Source: an uncultured Oscillospiraceae bacterium
GTDB taxonomy: Bacteria; Bacillota; Clostridia; Oscillospirales; Oscillospiraceae
Direction: 5' to 3'
NCBI GenBank assembly: GCA_947631805.1
Contig: CANRNA010000058.1
Span: 1 to 9,031, forward strand
Length of the DNA: 9,031 bases
The notes beneath the pieces were generated by a model. It worked only from the letters and a program-made list of their open reading frames with translations. It was not told the DNA's origin and made no database searches. Shown piece by piece: positions 1 through 5,892 of the stretch (position 1 is its first letter; every line of letters begins with the position of its first letter). The translations under genes and the position numbers were made by a program.

Positions 1-3000
1 ACGGGGATGGGCTCGCCCTTTTCCTCCAGCACCGCCTCTTCCAGGAGCTTTAAGTACATATCATAGCCCACGTCTATTAGGTGCCCGGACTGCTCCGCCC
101 CCAGAAGGTTGCCCGCGCCCCGTATCTCCAGGTCCCGCATGGCGATGCGGAAGCCGGAGTTGAACTCGGCAAACTCCCGGATGGCCTCCAGGCGCTTTTC
201 CGCTATCTCGGTGAGCACCTTGTCCTTCCGGTACGTGAGATAGGCGCAGGCCCGGCGGGCGCTGCGGCCGACGCGGCCCCGTATCTGATGGAGCTGGGCC
301 AGGCCCATTTTGTCCGCGTCCTCGATGATGAGGGTGTTCACGTTGGGGATGTCGATGCCCGTCTCGATGATGGTGGTGCACACCAGCACCTGGGTGCGGC
401 CCTGGGTCACTTTCTCCATCACGGCGGACAGCTCCGTCTCGTTCATCCGCCCGTGGGCCACATCCACTGCCACTCCCGGCAGCAGCTCCAATATCCGGGC
501 GGCGGTGCGCTCTATGTTGTCGATACGGTTGTGCAGGTAATACACCTGCCCGCCGCGGGCCACCTCCCGGCGGATGGCGTCGCATATAACGCCCCAGTCG
601 TGCTCCATCACGTAGGTCTGCACCGGCAGCCGGTCCCGCGGGGGCTCCTCCAGGGTGGACATATCCCGGATGCCGGACAGGGCCATGTTCAGCGTCCGGG
701 GGATGGGGGTGGCGGACAGGGTCAGCACGTCCACCTGCTTGGCAAGCTCCTTGATGTGCTCCTTGTGGCTGACGCCGAAGCGCTGCTCCTCGTCCACCAC
801 CAGCAGGCCCAGCCGCTTGAAGGAGATGTCCTTTTGCAGCAGGCGGTGGGTGCCGATGACGATGTCACAGGAGCCGTCCTTCATGCCCTTGAGTGTGGTC
901 CGCACCTGGGCCGGGGTACTGAACCGGGAGAGGACGGAAATGTTCACAGGGAAGCCGAAAAAGCGGCTGACGGCGGTCTGATAATGCTGCTGGGCCAGTA
1001 CCGTGGTGGGAACCAGGATAGCCGCCTGCATCCCGTCCAGCACGCACTTCATCACCGCCCGGAGGGCCACCTCCGTCTTGCCATAGCCCACGTCGCCGCA
1101 CAAAAGCCTGTCCATGGGCACGGGCTTTTCCATGTCCCTTTTGACCTCTTCCACGCACCGGAGCTGGTCCTCCGTCTCGACGTACTCGAAGGCCTCCTCA
1201 AATTCCCGCTGCCAGGTGGTGTCGGGGGAGAAGGCGTGGCCAGGGCTCTTCTGCCGGGCGGCATACAGGCCGATGAGCTCCCCGGCCATCTCCTTGGCCG
1301 CCGCCTTGGCCCGGCTGCGGGCACGGCTCCAGTCGCTGCCCCCCAGGCGGGAGAGCTTCACGGGGGAGTCCTCCCCTCCGCCGATGTACTTCGTCACCAG
1401 GTCCAGCTGGGTGGCCGGGACATACAGACTGTCCGTCCCGGCGTAGCATATTTTTATATAGTCCTTTTCCACCCCGTCCACGGGCATTTTGAATATCCCC
1501 GCGAACCGGCCTATGCCGTGGGTCTCATGGACCACCAGGTCCCCCACGGACAGGTCCTCATAAGACCCCAGCCGGGCACCGGCGGGCAGAGCCCGCTTCC
1601 GCCGGGCGGGACGGAGGCTCCCCTTGGCTATCTGGGTGTCCGTGAGCACTGCCAGCTTTATCTGGGGATACTCCATCCCCGCCGACAGGCTCCCCACCGC
1701 CACGGCGCAGGCGCCGCTCTCGGGCAGCGTTTCCAGTTTGGTGTCCACATAGACCTTTTTTATCCCCGCCTGCCGCAGGATGTCCTCCAGGGCTCTGGCC
1801 CGGCGCTCGTCCCCTGCCAGAACGACGCAGCGATAGCCCTCCCCCAGCCAGTGGCGCACGTCGTCCGCGGCCTGCTGGCCGCTTCCGGCGTAGGAGGGGA
1901 GCTGCTTGGCGGAAAGGCCCACGGTGGTCCTGGGCTCCATGGGATAGCGGCCCACGGTGAAGGCGTCGGCCATGACGACCGGCCAGTCCTCCAGCCGCTC
2001 GGCGGCCACTTCCCAGGTGGTGTAAAATTGGGAGATGCGCCCCAAAAGGGTACCGCCCTCTACGAGAAGGCGGATGTCCTCCCCCGCCTGCTTGAGCATA
2101 TCCCGGGCCCGCTGGGCGCACTTGCCCGGCTGGTCCAGCACCACCAGCGCCCCCGGCGGCACATAGTCCAGGGCCGTGGCGAACTGGGGATAGATGACGG
2201 CCATATACCGGTCGGCGGCGGTGAACTCCCTGTCCGTCTCCAGGGCGTCCAGATCGGCGGCGATATTTTTGCGCAGCTTTTCCACATCGAACTTGGAGGC
2301 GTTTCGGTTCAGCCGCCCGTACAGCTCCCGGAGCTTTTCCGTCACCGCCCCCTGTCCTCCCTCCGCCAGGGAGGGCAGCGTCTCCGCCGCGGGCAGCACC
2401 CGCAGGGACTTGAGAGACCTCGTCCGCCGCTGGCTGGACGGGTCAAAGGCGTGAAGGGCGTCTATATCGTCGCCCCAGAATTCCAGCCGGACGGGCTCAT
2501 CCCAAGCGGTGGACCACAGGTCCAGTATGCCGCCCCGGCGGGCGAACTGGCCCGGCCCCTCCACCTGCTCGGCGGAGCGGTACCCCGCCCGGATAAGGCT
2601 GTCCGTCAGGTCCTCGGGGGAGATGGTCTGGCCCTTTTTGACAGTGAAGGCCGCACGGGCCATCACCGCAGGGGGCATCGTGCGCATGATGAGCGACGCC
2701 GCCGTGAGCACAGCCGCCGGAGGGTCTGCCCCCATCAGGCTGTCCATGGCCCGCAGACGGCGCTGCTCCCCCTGGCGGGACACGCTCTCCGAGGCGTAAA
2801 AGGTATAGTCCCGCCCTGTGACGACGACTACCGGCTTTCCCAAAAAGGACCGCAGGTCCGCCGCCATGGCCTCGGCGGAGGCGTCGTCCGGCGTCACCAT
2901 ACACAGAGGCTGGGCGCACTTCTCCGCCAGCGCCGCCGCCAGATGGGCCCGGTGGATGGGCCCCAAACCGGAGGCCAGGGCAGGCAAAGCGCCCCCCTCG

Positions 3001-3062
3001 ACACAGCCGGGGAGGGGGGATATATTTTTATTTTCCAGGATAGATAAGGTCAATGCTCTCAC
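1..3062 (-). CDS. mfd: Transcription-repair coupling factor Mfd (C-terminus cut by window edge)
   Basis: Mfd is a cytoplasmic ATP-driven DNA translocase that removes RNA polymerase stalled at lesions and recruits UvrA for nucleotide excision repair. The reading frame is open for 1020 residues with no frameshift. The N-terminal UvrB-like region contains a QFARRGGILDLW segment from residue 172. The RNA-polymerase-interacting (CarD-like) domain begins near residue 504 with SVGDLVVHETHGIGRF. The RecG-like translocase has Walker A GDVGYGKT at 656-663, Walker B DEEQ at 757-760, a TLSATPIPRT motif near 780-790 and motif VI QIRGRVGR at 926-933. Family members are about 1150-1180 residues, so roughly 130-160 residues, including the C-terminal D7 domain, lie outside the window. 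I chose the GTG at 3062 because a GAGGT site lies 7 bases upstream and the first in-frame ATG would be at residue 55. It is divergent from dnaA and has its own promoter. Identification is firm; the exact start is less so. Confidence 0.97.
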   Translation of the reverse strand, partial: MRALTLSILENKNISPLPGCVEGGALPALASGLGPIHRAHLAAALAEKCAQPLCMVTPDDASAEAMAADLRSFLGKPVVVVTGRDYTFYASESVSRQGEQRRLRAMDSLMGADPPAAVLTAASLIMRTMPPAVMARAAFTVKKGQTISPEDLTDSLIRAGYRSAEQVEGPGQFARRGGILDLWSTAWDEPVRLEFWGDDIDALHAFDPSSQRRTRSLKSLRVLPAAETLPSLAEGGQGAVTEKLRELYGRLNRNASKFDVEKLRKNIAADLDALETDREFTAADRYMAVIYPQFATALDYVPPGALVVLDQPGKCAQRARDMLKQAGEDIRLLVEGGTLLGRISQFYTTWEVAAERLEDWPVVMADAFTVGRYPMEPRTTVGLSAKQLPSYAGSGQQAADDVRHWLGEGYRCVVLAGDERRARALEDILRQAGIKKVYVDTKLETLPESGACAVAVGSLSAGMEYPQIKLAVLTDTQIAKGSLRPARRKRALPAGARLGSYEDLSVGDLVVHETHGIGRFAGIFKMPVDGVEKDYIKICYAGTDSLYVPATQLDLVTKYIGGGEDSPVKLSRLGGSDWSRARSRAKAAAKEMAGELIGLYAARQKSPGHAFSPDTTWQREFEEAFEYVETEDQLRCVEEVKRDMEKPVPMDRLLCGDVGYGKTEVALRAVMKCVLDGMQAAILVPTTVLAQQHYQTAVSRFFGFPVNISVLSRFSTPAQVRTTLKGMKDGSCDIVIGTHRLLQKDISFKRLGLLVVDEEQRFGVSHKEHIKELAKQVDVLTLSATPIPRTLNMALSGIRDMSTLEEPPRDRLPVQTYVMEHDWGVICDAIRREVARGGQVYYLHNRIDNIERTAARILELLPGVAVDVAHGRMNETELSAVMEKVTQGRTQVLVCTTIIETGIDIPNVNTLIIEDADKMGLAQLHQIRGRVGRSARRACAYLTYRKDKVLTEIAEKRLEAIREFAEFNSGFRIAMRDLEIRGAGNLLGAEQSGHLIDVGYDMYLKLLEEAVLEEKGEPIP

Positions 3063-3069
3063 GTTGGTT

Positions 3070-3074
3070 ACCTC
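3070..3074 (-). promoter_or_regulatory. Shine-Dalgarno site deciding the mfd GTG start
   Basis: GAGGT on the minus strand, 7 bases before GTG 3062. The next in-frame alternative, TTG at 3053, would be 16 bases away, which is too far. This site is the main reason for choosing the GTG. Confidence 0.65.
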
Positions 3075-3081
3075 ACAGGCT

Positions 3082-3110
3082 ATTTTAATCCACCCCCGCG
3101 CCCCTTGCAA
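3082..3110 (-). promoter_or_regulatory. Sigma-A-type promoter for mfd
   Basis: On the minus strand, TTGCAA (3110-3105) and TAAAAT (3087-3082) are separated by exactly 17 bases. Each hexamer is close to the TTGACA/TATAAT consensus. A start about 7 bases downstream of the -10 would fall near 3075, leaving a leader of only about 13 bases with the ribosome site at its very 5' end. The -35 lies inside the 8-base palindrome CTTGCAAG. Predicted from sequence only. Confidence 0.6.
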
Positions 3111-3119
3111 GCCTTTTCT

Positions 3120-3130
3120 GGGAAATTCCC
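3120..3130. repeat. Short inverted repeat between the mfd and dnaA promoters
   Basis: GGGAA-A-TTCCC: two 5-base arms around a single base. It lies between the mfd -35 (ends 3110) and the dnaA -35 (starts 3153), where a regulator could influence both promoters. No regulator is recognised, and a repeat this short can occur by chance. Confidence 0.3.
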
Positions 3131-3152
3131 ATTGCCGCGCAGTATTTTCTTG

Positions 3153-3181
3153 TTGTAACCGGGCCAAAATGATGCTATAAT
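3153..3181 (+). promoter_or_regulatory. Sigma-A-type promoter for dnaA with extended -10
   Basis: TTGTAA (3153-3158), a 17-base spacer and a perfect TATAAT (3176-3181) preceded by TG at 3173-3174, an extended -10. The expected transcription start is near 3188, giving a leader of about 52 bases that is AT-rich at its 5' side. No convincing DnaA box lies in or around this promoter, so classical autorepression through a nearby box is not evident here. Confidence 0.8.
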
Positions 3182-3239
3182 AGGTCGATACATATTTTTA
3201 TTATTAGAACTGAAAGACAACGAAAAAGGCGGACAGTCC

Positions 3240-4550
3240 ATGGATTCCTTACACGACATCTGGAAGAGCGTTATGGCCGAGCTGGAGGGCGTTTTGACCC
3301 CCACGGCCATCAACACCTGGTTTGCCGACTGCGAGCCCGTGGCTCTGGAGGAGCGGCGGCTGGTGCTGCAGACCACTTCCGACTTCAAGCGCAACATCAT
3401 CTTGCAGCGGTTCGGCGACACCATTCGCAAGGCCCTGTCGGACCTCTTCTCCTGCGACTTCGACCTTCTGGTGCTGACGGCGGAGGAGATGGAGGACTAC
3501 CGCCAGGACGAGCCCAACGACGATCTGCCGGAGGCCGCCGCCTATACCTTCGACCGGTTCATCGTGGGCCAGTCCAATAAGTTCGCCCACGCGGCGGCCA
3601 TCGCCGTGTCGGAAAATCCGGGCAAGATTTATAACCCCCTTTTCATTTATGGCAACTCCGGTCTGGGCAAGACCCACCTGCTGCTGGCCATAGGCCAGTC
3701 CATTCGGGAAAAGAACCCTTCCGTGAAGATAGGCTATGTGAAGGGCGACGAGTTCACGAATGATCTGGTCACTTCCCTGCAAAACGGCACCATGGAGGAA
3801 TTCCGGCGGCGGTACAGGAACGTAGACCTGTTTCTGGTGGACGACATCCAGTTCATCGCGGGAAAAGAGCGCACCCAGGAGGAGTTCTTCCACACCTTCA
3901 ACAAGATATATGAAAACGGCCACCAGATCGTCATCACCTCCGACCGGCCGCCCATGGAAATGGTAAAGCTGGAGGACAGACTGCGGACCCGCTTCGAGGG
4001 CGGCCTTATGGCGGACATCCAGCCCCCGGACCTGGAGACCCGCATCGCCATCATCCGCAACAAGTCCGCCGGTGTGGGTCTGCTGCTGTCCGACGAGACG
4101 GTGGAATACATAGCCGCCAACATCACCGCCAACATCCGCCAGATAGAGGGCGTCGTCCACCGGCTCACCGCCTATAGGGACATGCAGGACGATACCGTCA
4201 ACATATCCAGCGTGAAGCGGGCCATCAAGGACGTGATACGCATGGGCGTCTACATCCCCACCCCCGAGGCCATCATCGCCGAAACGGGCCGTTATTACGG
4301 CATATCGGAGGAGGACATCCGGGGCCAGCGCCGGAGCAAGAACACCGCCATGGCCCGGCAGATAGCCATGTACCTCATCCGCAGCCTGACGAACCTGTCT
4401 CTGGTGGACATCGGCGAGCAGTTTGAGAGCCGCAATCACTCCACGGTCCTCTCCTCCATCCGCAAGGTGGAGGACCTTATCAAGACCGACCCGGACACCG
4501 CCGCCACCATCCGGGACATCACCTCCAACCTGAACGCCCGCAACCAGTGA
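3240..4550 (+). CDS. dnaA: Chromosomal replication initiator protein DnaA
   Basis: DnaA is the AAA+ initiator that binds boxes in oriC, forms an ATP-dependent filament, melts the origin and helps load the helicase. At 436 residues it has normal length. Domain I (about 1-80) is followed by a short acidic linker (about 81-100). The AAA+ domain has Walker A GNSGLGKT (138-145), Walker B LVDDIQF (D201, D202), sensor 1 VITSDRPP (231-238), arginine finger R251 in RLRTRFEGG, and sensor 2 R300. The initiator-specific segment FTNDLVTSL is at 172-180. Domain IV (about 340-436) keeps R365, R373 and Q374, equivalents of E. coli R399, R407 and Q408. However, the recognition helix reads RNHSTV (398-403) instead of RDHTTV, and V389 replaces the equivalent of P423. 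The start ATG follows AAGGCGGA by 6 bases. A strong promoter lies upstream, and the oriC boxes begin directly after the stop. Confidence 0.99.
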   Translation: MDSLHDIWKSVMAELEGVLTPTAINTWFADCEPVALEERRLVLQTTSDFKRNIILQRFGDTIRKALSDLFSCDFDLLVLTAEEMEDYRQDEPNDDLPEAAAYTFDRFIVGQSNKFAHAAAIAVSENPGKIYNPLFIYGNSGLGKTHLLLAIGQSIREKNPSVKIGYVKGDEFTNDLVTSLQNGTMEEFRRRYRNVDLFLVDDIQFIAGKERTQEEFFHTFNKIYENGHQIVITSDRPPMEMVKLEDRLRTRFEGGLMADIQPPDLETRIAIIRNKSAGVGLLLSDETVEYIAANITANIRQIEGVVHRLTAYRDMQDDTVNISSVKRAIKDVIRMGVYIPTPEAIIAETGRYYGISEEDIRGQRRSKNTAMARQIAMYLIRSLTNLSLVDIGEQFESRNHSTVLSSIRKVEDLIKTDPDTAATIRDITSNLNARNQ

Positions 4551-4551
4551 G

Positions 4552-4560
4552 TTTTCAACA
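4552..4560 (+). promoter_or_regulatory. DnaA box candidate 1, TTTTCAACA
   Basis: Begins one base after the dnaA stop codon. It is identical to the box next to the trio (4699-4707) and differs from TTATCCACA at positions 3 and 6. It forms a 9-base inverted repeat with candidate 3. Confidence 0.6.
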
Positions 4561-4573
4561 GTACGATGTCGCT

Positions 4574-4582
4574 TGTTCAAAG
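4574..4582 (-). promoter_or_regulatory. DnaA box candidate 2, CTTTGAACA (weak)
   Basis: Minus-strand CTTTGAACA, one base from candidate 4 (TTTTGAACA) and poorer against the consensus. Included because it keeps the ACA end and lies in the cluster. Confidence 0.3.
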
Positions 4583-4587
4583 AAAGC

Positions 4588-4596
4588 TGTTGAAAT
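4588..4596 (-). promoter_or_regulatory. DnaA box candidate 3, ATTTCAACA
   Basis: Minus-strand ATTTCAACA, one base from the local consensus TTTTCAACA. It faces candidate 1, with 27 bases between the two 9-mers. Confidence 0.5.
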
Positions 4597-4625
4597 TATT
4601 TTTCAGCCGATCACTTTTTCCGGGC

Positions 4626-4634
4626 TGTTCAAAA
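4626..4634 (-). promoter_or_regulatory. DnaA box candidate 4, TTTTGAACA
   Basis: Minus-strand TTTTGAACA, one base from the local consensus TTTTCAACA. Confidence 0.4.
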
Positions 4635-4643
4635 CCGTCAAAA

Positions 4644-4652
4644 TAATCCACA
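4644..4652 (+). promoter_or_regulatory. DnaA box candidate 5, TAATCCACA (nearest to the classical box)
   Basis: TAATCCACA differs from the classical TTATCCACA only at position 2. It is the only site in the origin that retains the CCACA end. Confidence 0.65.
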
Positions 4653-4655
4653 AAA

Positions 4656-4664
4656 GTATCAACA
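4656..4664 (+). promoter_or_regulatory. DnaA box candidate 6, GTATCAACA
   Basis: GTATCAACA starts three bases after candidate 5, in the same orientation. It has the CAACA end typical of this origin and the central ATC of the classical box. Confidence 0.5.
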
Positions 4665-4698
4665 GTCTCTTCCCTTGCATCCCAAGGCTTTGAGACAG

Positions 4699-4707
4699 TT
4701 TTCAACA
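4699..4707 (+). promoter_or_regulatory. DnaA box candidate 7, TTTTCAACA, next to the trio
   Basis: Exact copy of candidate 1, pointing toward the trio run 10 bases downstream. This is the arrangement described for B. subtilis, where boxes beside the trios seed the single-strand DnaA filament. Confidence 0.65.
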
Positions 4708-4717
4708 ATTATTTTCT

Positions 4718-4735
4718 CTACTACTACGCCTACTA
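4718..4735. promoter_or_regulatory. DnaA-trio element (origin unwinding site)
   Basis: CTACTACTACGCCTACTA comprises six triplets in one phase, five of them CTA and the fourth CGC. The other strand reads as 3'-GAT repeats, the known DnaA-trio consensus bound by the DnaA filament as single-stranded DNA in B. subtilis. It follows a DnaA box and is followed by an A/T tract (4735-4746), the natural site of first melting. In my recollection the B. subtilis origin has a closely similar CTACTA-type run before dnaN. Confidence 0.85.
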
Positions 4736-4762
4736 AAAAATATACTATCCTGCTTTCTGTAT

Positions 4763-4768
4763 GGAGGA
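4763..4768 (+). promoter_or_regulatory. Shine-Dalgarno site deciding the dnaN start
   Basis: GGAGGA, 8 bases before ATG 4777. It excludes a longer reading of dnaN from ATG 4675, which would add 34 residues encoded by origin DNA. Confidence 0.9.
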
Positions 4769-4776
4769 GAAAGAAT

Positions 4777-5892
4777 ATGAAATTTTCCTGTGAAAAGAGC
4801 TTACTGCAAGCGGCCGTGACCACAGCCAGCCGCTGCGCCGCCGCGAAGAGCCCCATCCCCGCCCTGGAGGGCCTGCTCATCCAGGCGGGAACGGACGTGT
4901 GCGTGACAGGCTACGACCTGAAAAAGGGCCTCTATACCAACATTCCGGCGGATGTGGCGGAGCCCGGCTCTATCGTGCTGGGGGCCCGGTTTCTGAATGA
5001 CATCGTCCGCAGCCTGCCCGGCGGCATTGTGACCATCAGCACAGAAAAGGACATGAACGTGCGCATCGTGTGCGGAGACGCGGACTTTTCCACCGTGGGC
5101 ACGGACAGCGGCGACTATCCGGAGCTGCCCTCTGTGGACAAAGAGCGGTACATCGCCGTGCCCCAGAACATATTGAGCCGGATGATACGGCAGACCATTT
5201 TCGCCGTCAGCGACAACGAGAGCCGCCCTGTCTACACAGGGGAGCTTTTCGAGGTGAAGGGCGACAGCCTGACCGTGGTGGCCGTGGACGGCTACCGGCT
5301 GGCCCTGCGGCGGGAGACCGTCACGGCGGAGGATGTGGAGGACTGCTCCTTCATCGTGCCGGGCGCCACCCTGAGCGATCTGGAAAAGCTCTGCGGCGAC
5401 GTGGAGGACAAGGTGGAGATAACCGTGGGCGCCAAGCATATCTTCTTCGTCGTGGGGGACACGGTGCTGGTATCCCGGCGGTTGGAAGGGGAATTTCTCA
5501 ACTACAGCCGCAGCATCCCCTCGGAGTTTTCCATCATCCTGGAGGCGGACAGGGACGAGCTGGTCCAGGCGGTGAGCCGGGTGTCCATCATCATCGACGA
5601 GCGGACGAAGACCCCCCTGCGGCTGAATCTGGAGGGCAATACCCTGCGGATATTCTGCAATACCGGCGTCAGCCAGGGCAAGGACCAGTGCCCGGTGAAG
5701 GGCGGCGGGGACGCCTCCCTGGAGATAGGCTTCAACAACCGCTATCTCCTGGACGCCCTGAAGGCCGCCCCGGCGGAGACTGTGAAGCTGTGCTTCAACA
5801 ACGCCTCCTCCCCCTGCGTGGTCCTGCCCGAGGATGAAAACGGCGGCTTCTCCTATATGATACTGCCCGTCCGCCTGAAGGCCGGGGCATGA
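4777..5892 (+). CDS. dnaN: DNA polymerase III sliding clamp (beta subunit) DnaN
   Basis: DnaN forms the ring-shaped dimer that slides on DNA and tethers polymerase III and repair factors. The product is 371 residues, the usual length for three repeated clamp folds (about 1-120, 125-250 and 255-371). Family hallmarks seen are SDNESRP from 145, VDGYRLALR at 170-178, the EFLNY segment at 239-243 leading to a conserved IP, and the C-terminal YMILPVRL at 360-367 that helps form the client-binding pocket. The start is fixed by GGAGGA 8 bases upstream and by an N-terminus (MKFSCEKSLL) of standard form. The stop overlaps the recF start as ATGA, which suggests coupled translation. The S4-domain gene (yaaA) often found between dnaN and recF in Firmicutes is absent. 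No obvious promoter of its own was found, so it may be read from the dnaA promoter. Confidence 0.98.
   Translation: MKFSCEKSLLQAAVTTASRCAAAKSPIPALEGLLIQAGTDVCVTGYDLKKGLYTNIPADVAEPGSIVLGARFLNDIVRSLPGGIVTISTEKDMNVRIVCGDADFSTVGTDSGDYPELPSVDKERYIAVPQNILSRMIRQTIFAVSDNESRPVYTGELFEVKGDSLTVVAVDGYRLALRRETVTAEDVEDCSFIVPGATLSDLEKLCGDVEDKVEITVGAKHIFFVVGDTVLVSRRLEGEFLNYSRSIPSEFSIILEADRDELVQAVSRVSIIIDERTKTPLRLNLEGNTLRIFCNTGVSQGKDQCPVKGGGDASLEIGFNNRYLLDALKAAPAETVKLCFNNASSPCVVLPEDENGGFSYMILPVRLKAGA

Larger units (their letters stand above)
4551..4776. other. oriC: Origin of chromosomal replication (oriC), dnaA-dnaN intergenic region
   Basis: This 226-base non-coding gap is markedly AT-rich between GC-rich genes and sits where Firmicutes such as Bacillus subtilis open their origin. 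From left to right it holds a cluster of about seven DnaA-box-like 9-mers (4552-4707), a 10-base AT-rich spacer, an in-phase DnaA-trio-like run (4718-4735), an A/T tract (4735-4746) and the dnaN ribosome site. There are no convincing boxes upstream of dnaA, so the origin appears to be one compact unit, unlike the two-part origin of B. subtilis. The + strand looks C-rich through mfd and G-rich from dnaN onward, as expected if forks diverge here, but I did not calculate the skew. Transcription across the gap is probably from the dnaA promoter; no clear terminator was seen. Confidence 0.93.

Noticed and set aside
81..3047. A 988-codon open frame on the + strand across mfd
   Set aside because: It is antisense to a clear, motif-complete Mfd. 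Its protein is rich in His, Gly, Leu and Pro without any recognisable domain, and it lacks a ribosome site. It is typical of the mirror frame of a GC-rich gene.
3150..3158. TTGTTGTAA (minus TTACAACAA) as a DnaA box upstream of dnaA
   Set aside because: It overlaps the dnaA -35, is a poor match to both the classical and the local box, and is isolated.
3022..3202. 11-base direct repeat ATATTTTTATT at 3022-3032 and 3192-3202
   Set aside because: It is a simple A/T run, one copy in the mfd coding start and one in the dnaA leader, with no further matching sequence. It is likely coincidence.
3249..4580. A 443-codon open frame antisense to dnaA
   Set aside because: Mirror frame of dnaA codon bias, with low-complexity composition and no domain. 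It would also start inside the oriC boxes.
4673..4687. Small stem-loop CCTTG-CATCC-CAAGG as a terminator after dnaA
   Set aside because: The stem is only five pairs and no T-run follows, so chance is the simpler explanation.
4741..4746. TATACT as a -10 box for a separate dnaN promoter
   Set aside because: No acceptable -35 lies 16-18 bases upstream, where the trio is found. The A/T tract is better explained as part of the unwinding site.
4675..4776. A 34-residue N-terminal extension of dnaN from ATG 4675
   Set aside because: It would translate a DnaA box and the trio. The GGAGGA site and the conserved MKFSCEK start support ATG 4777.
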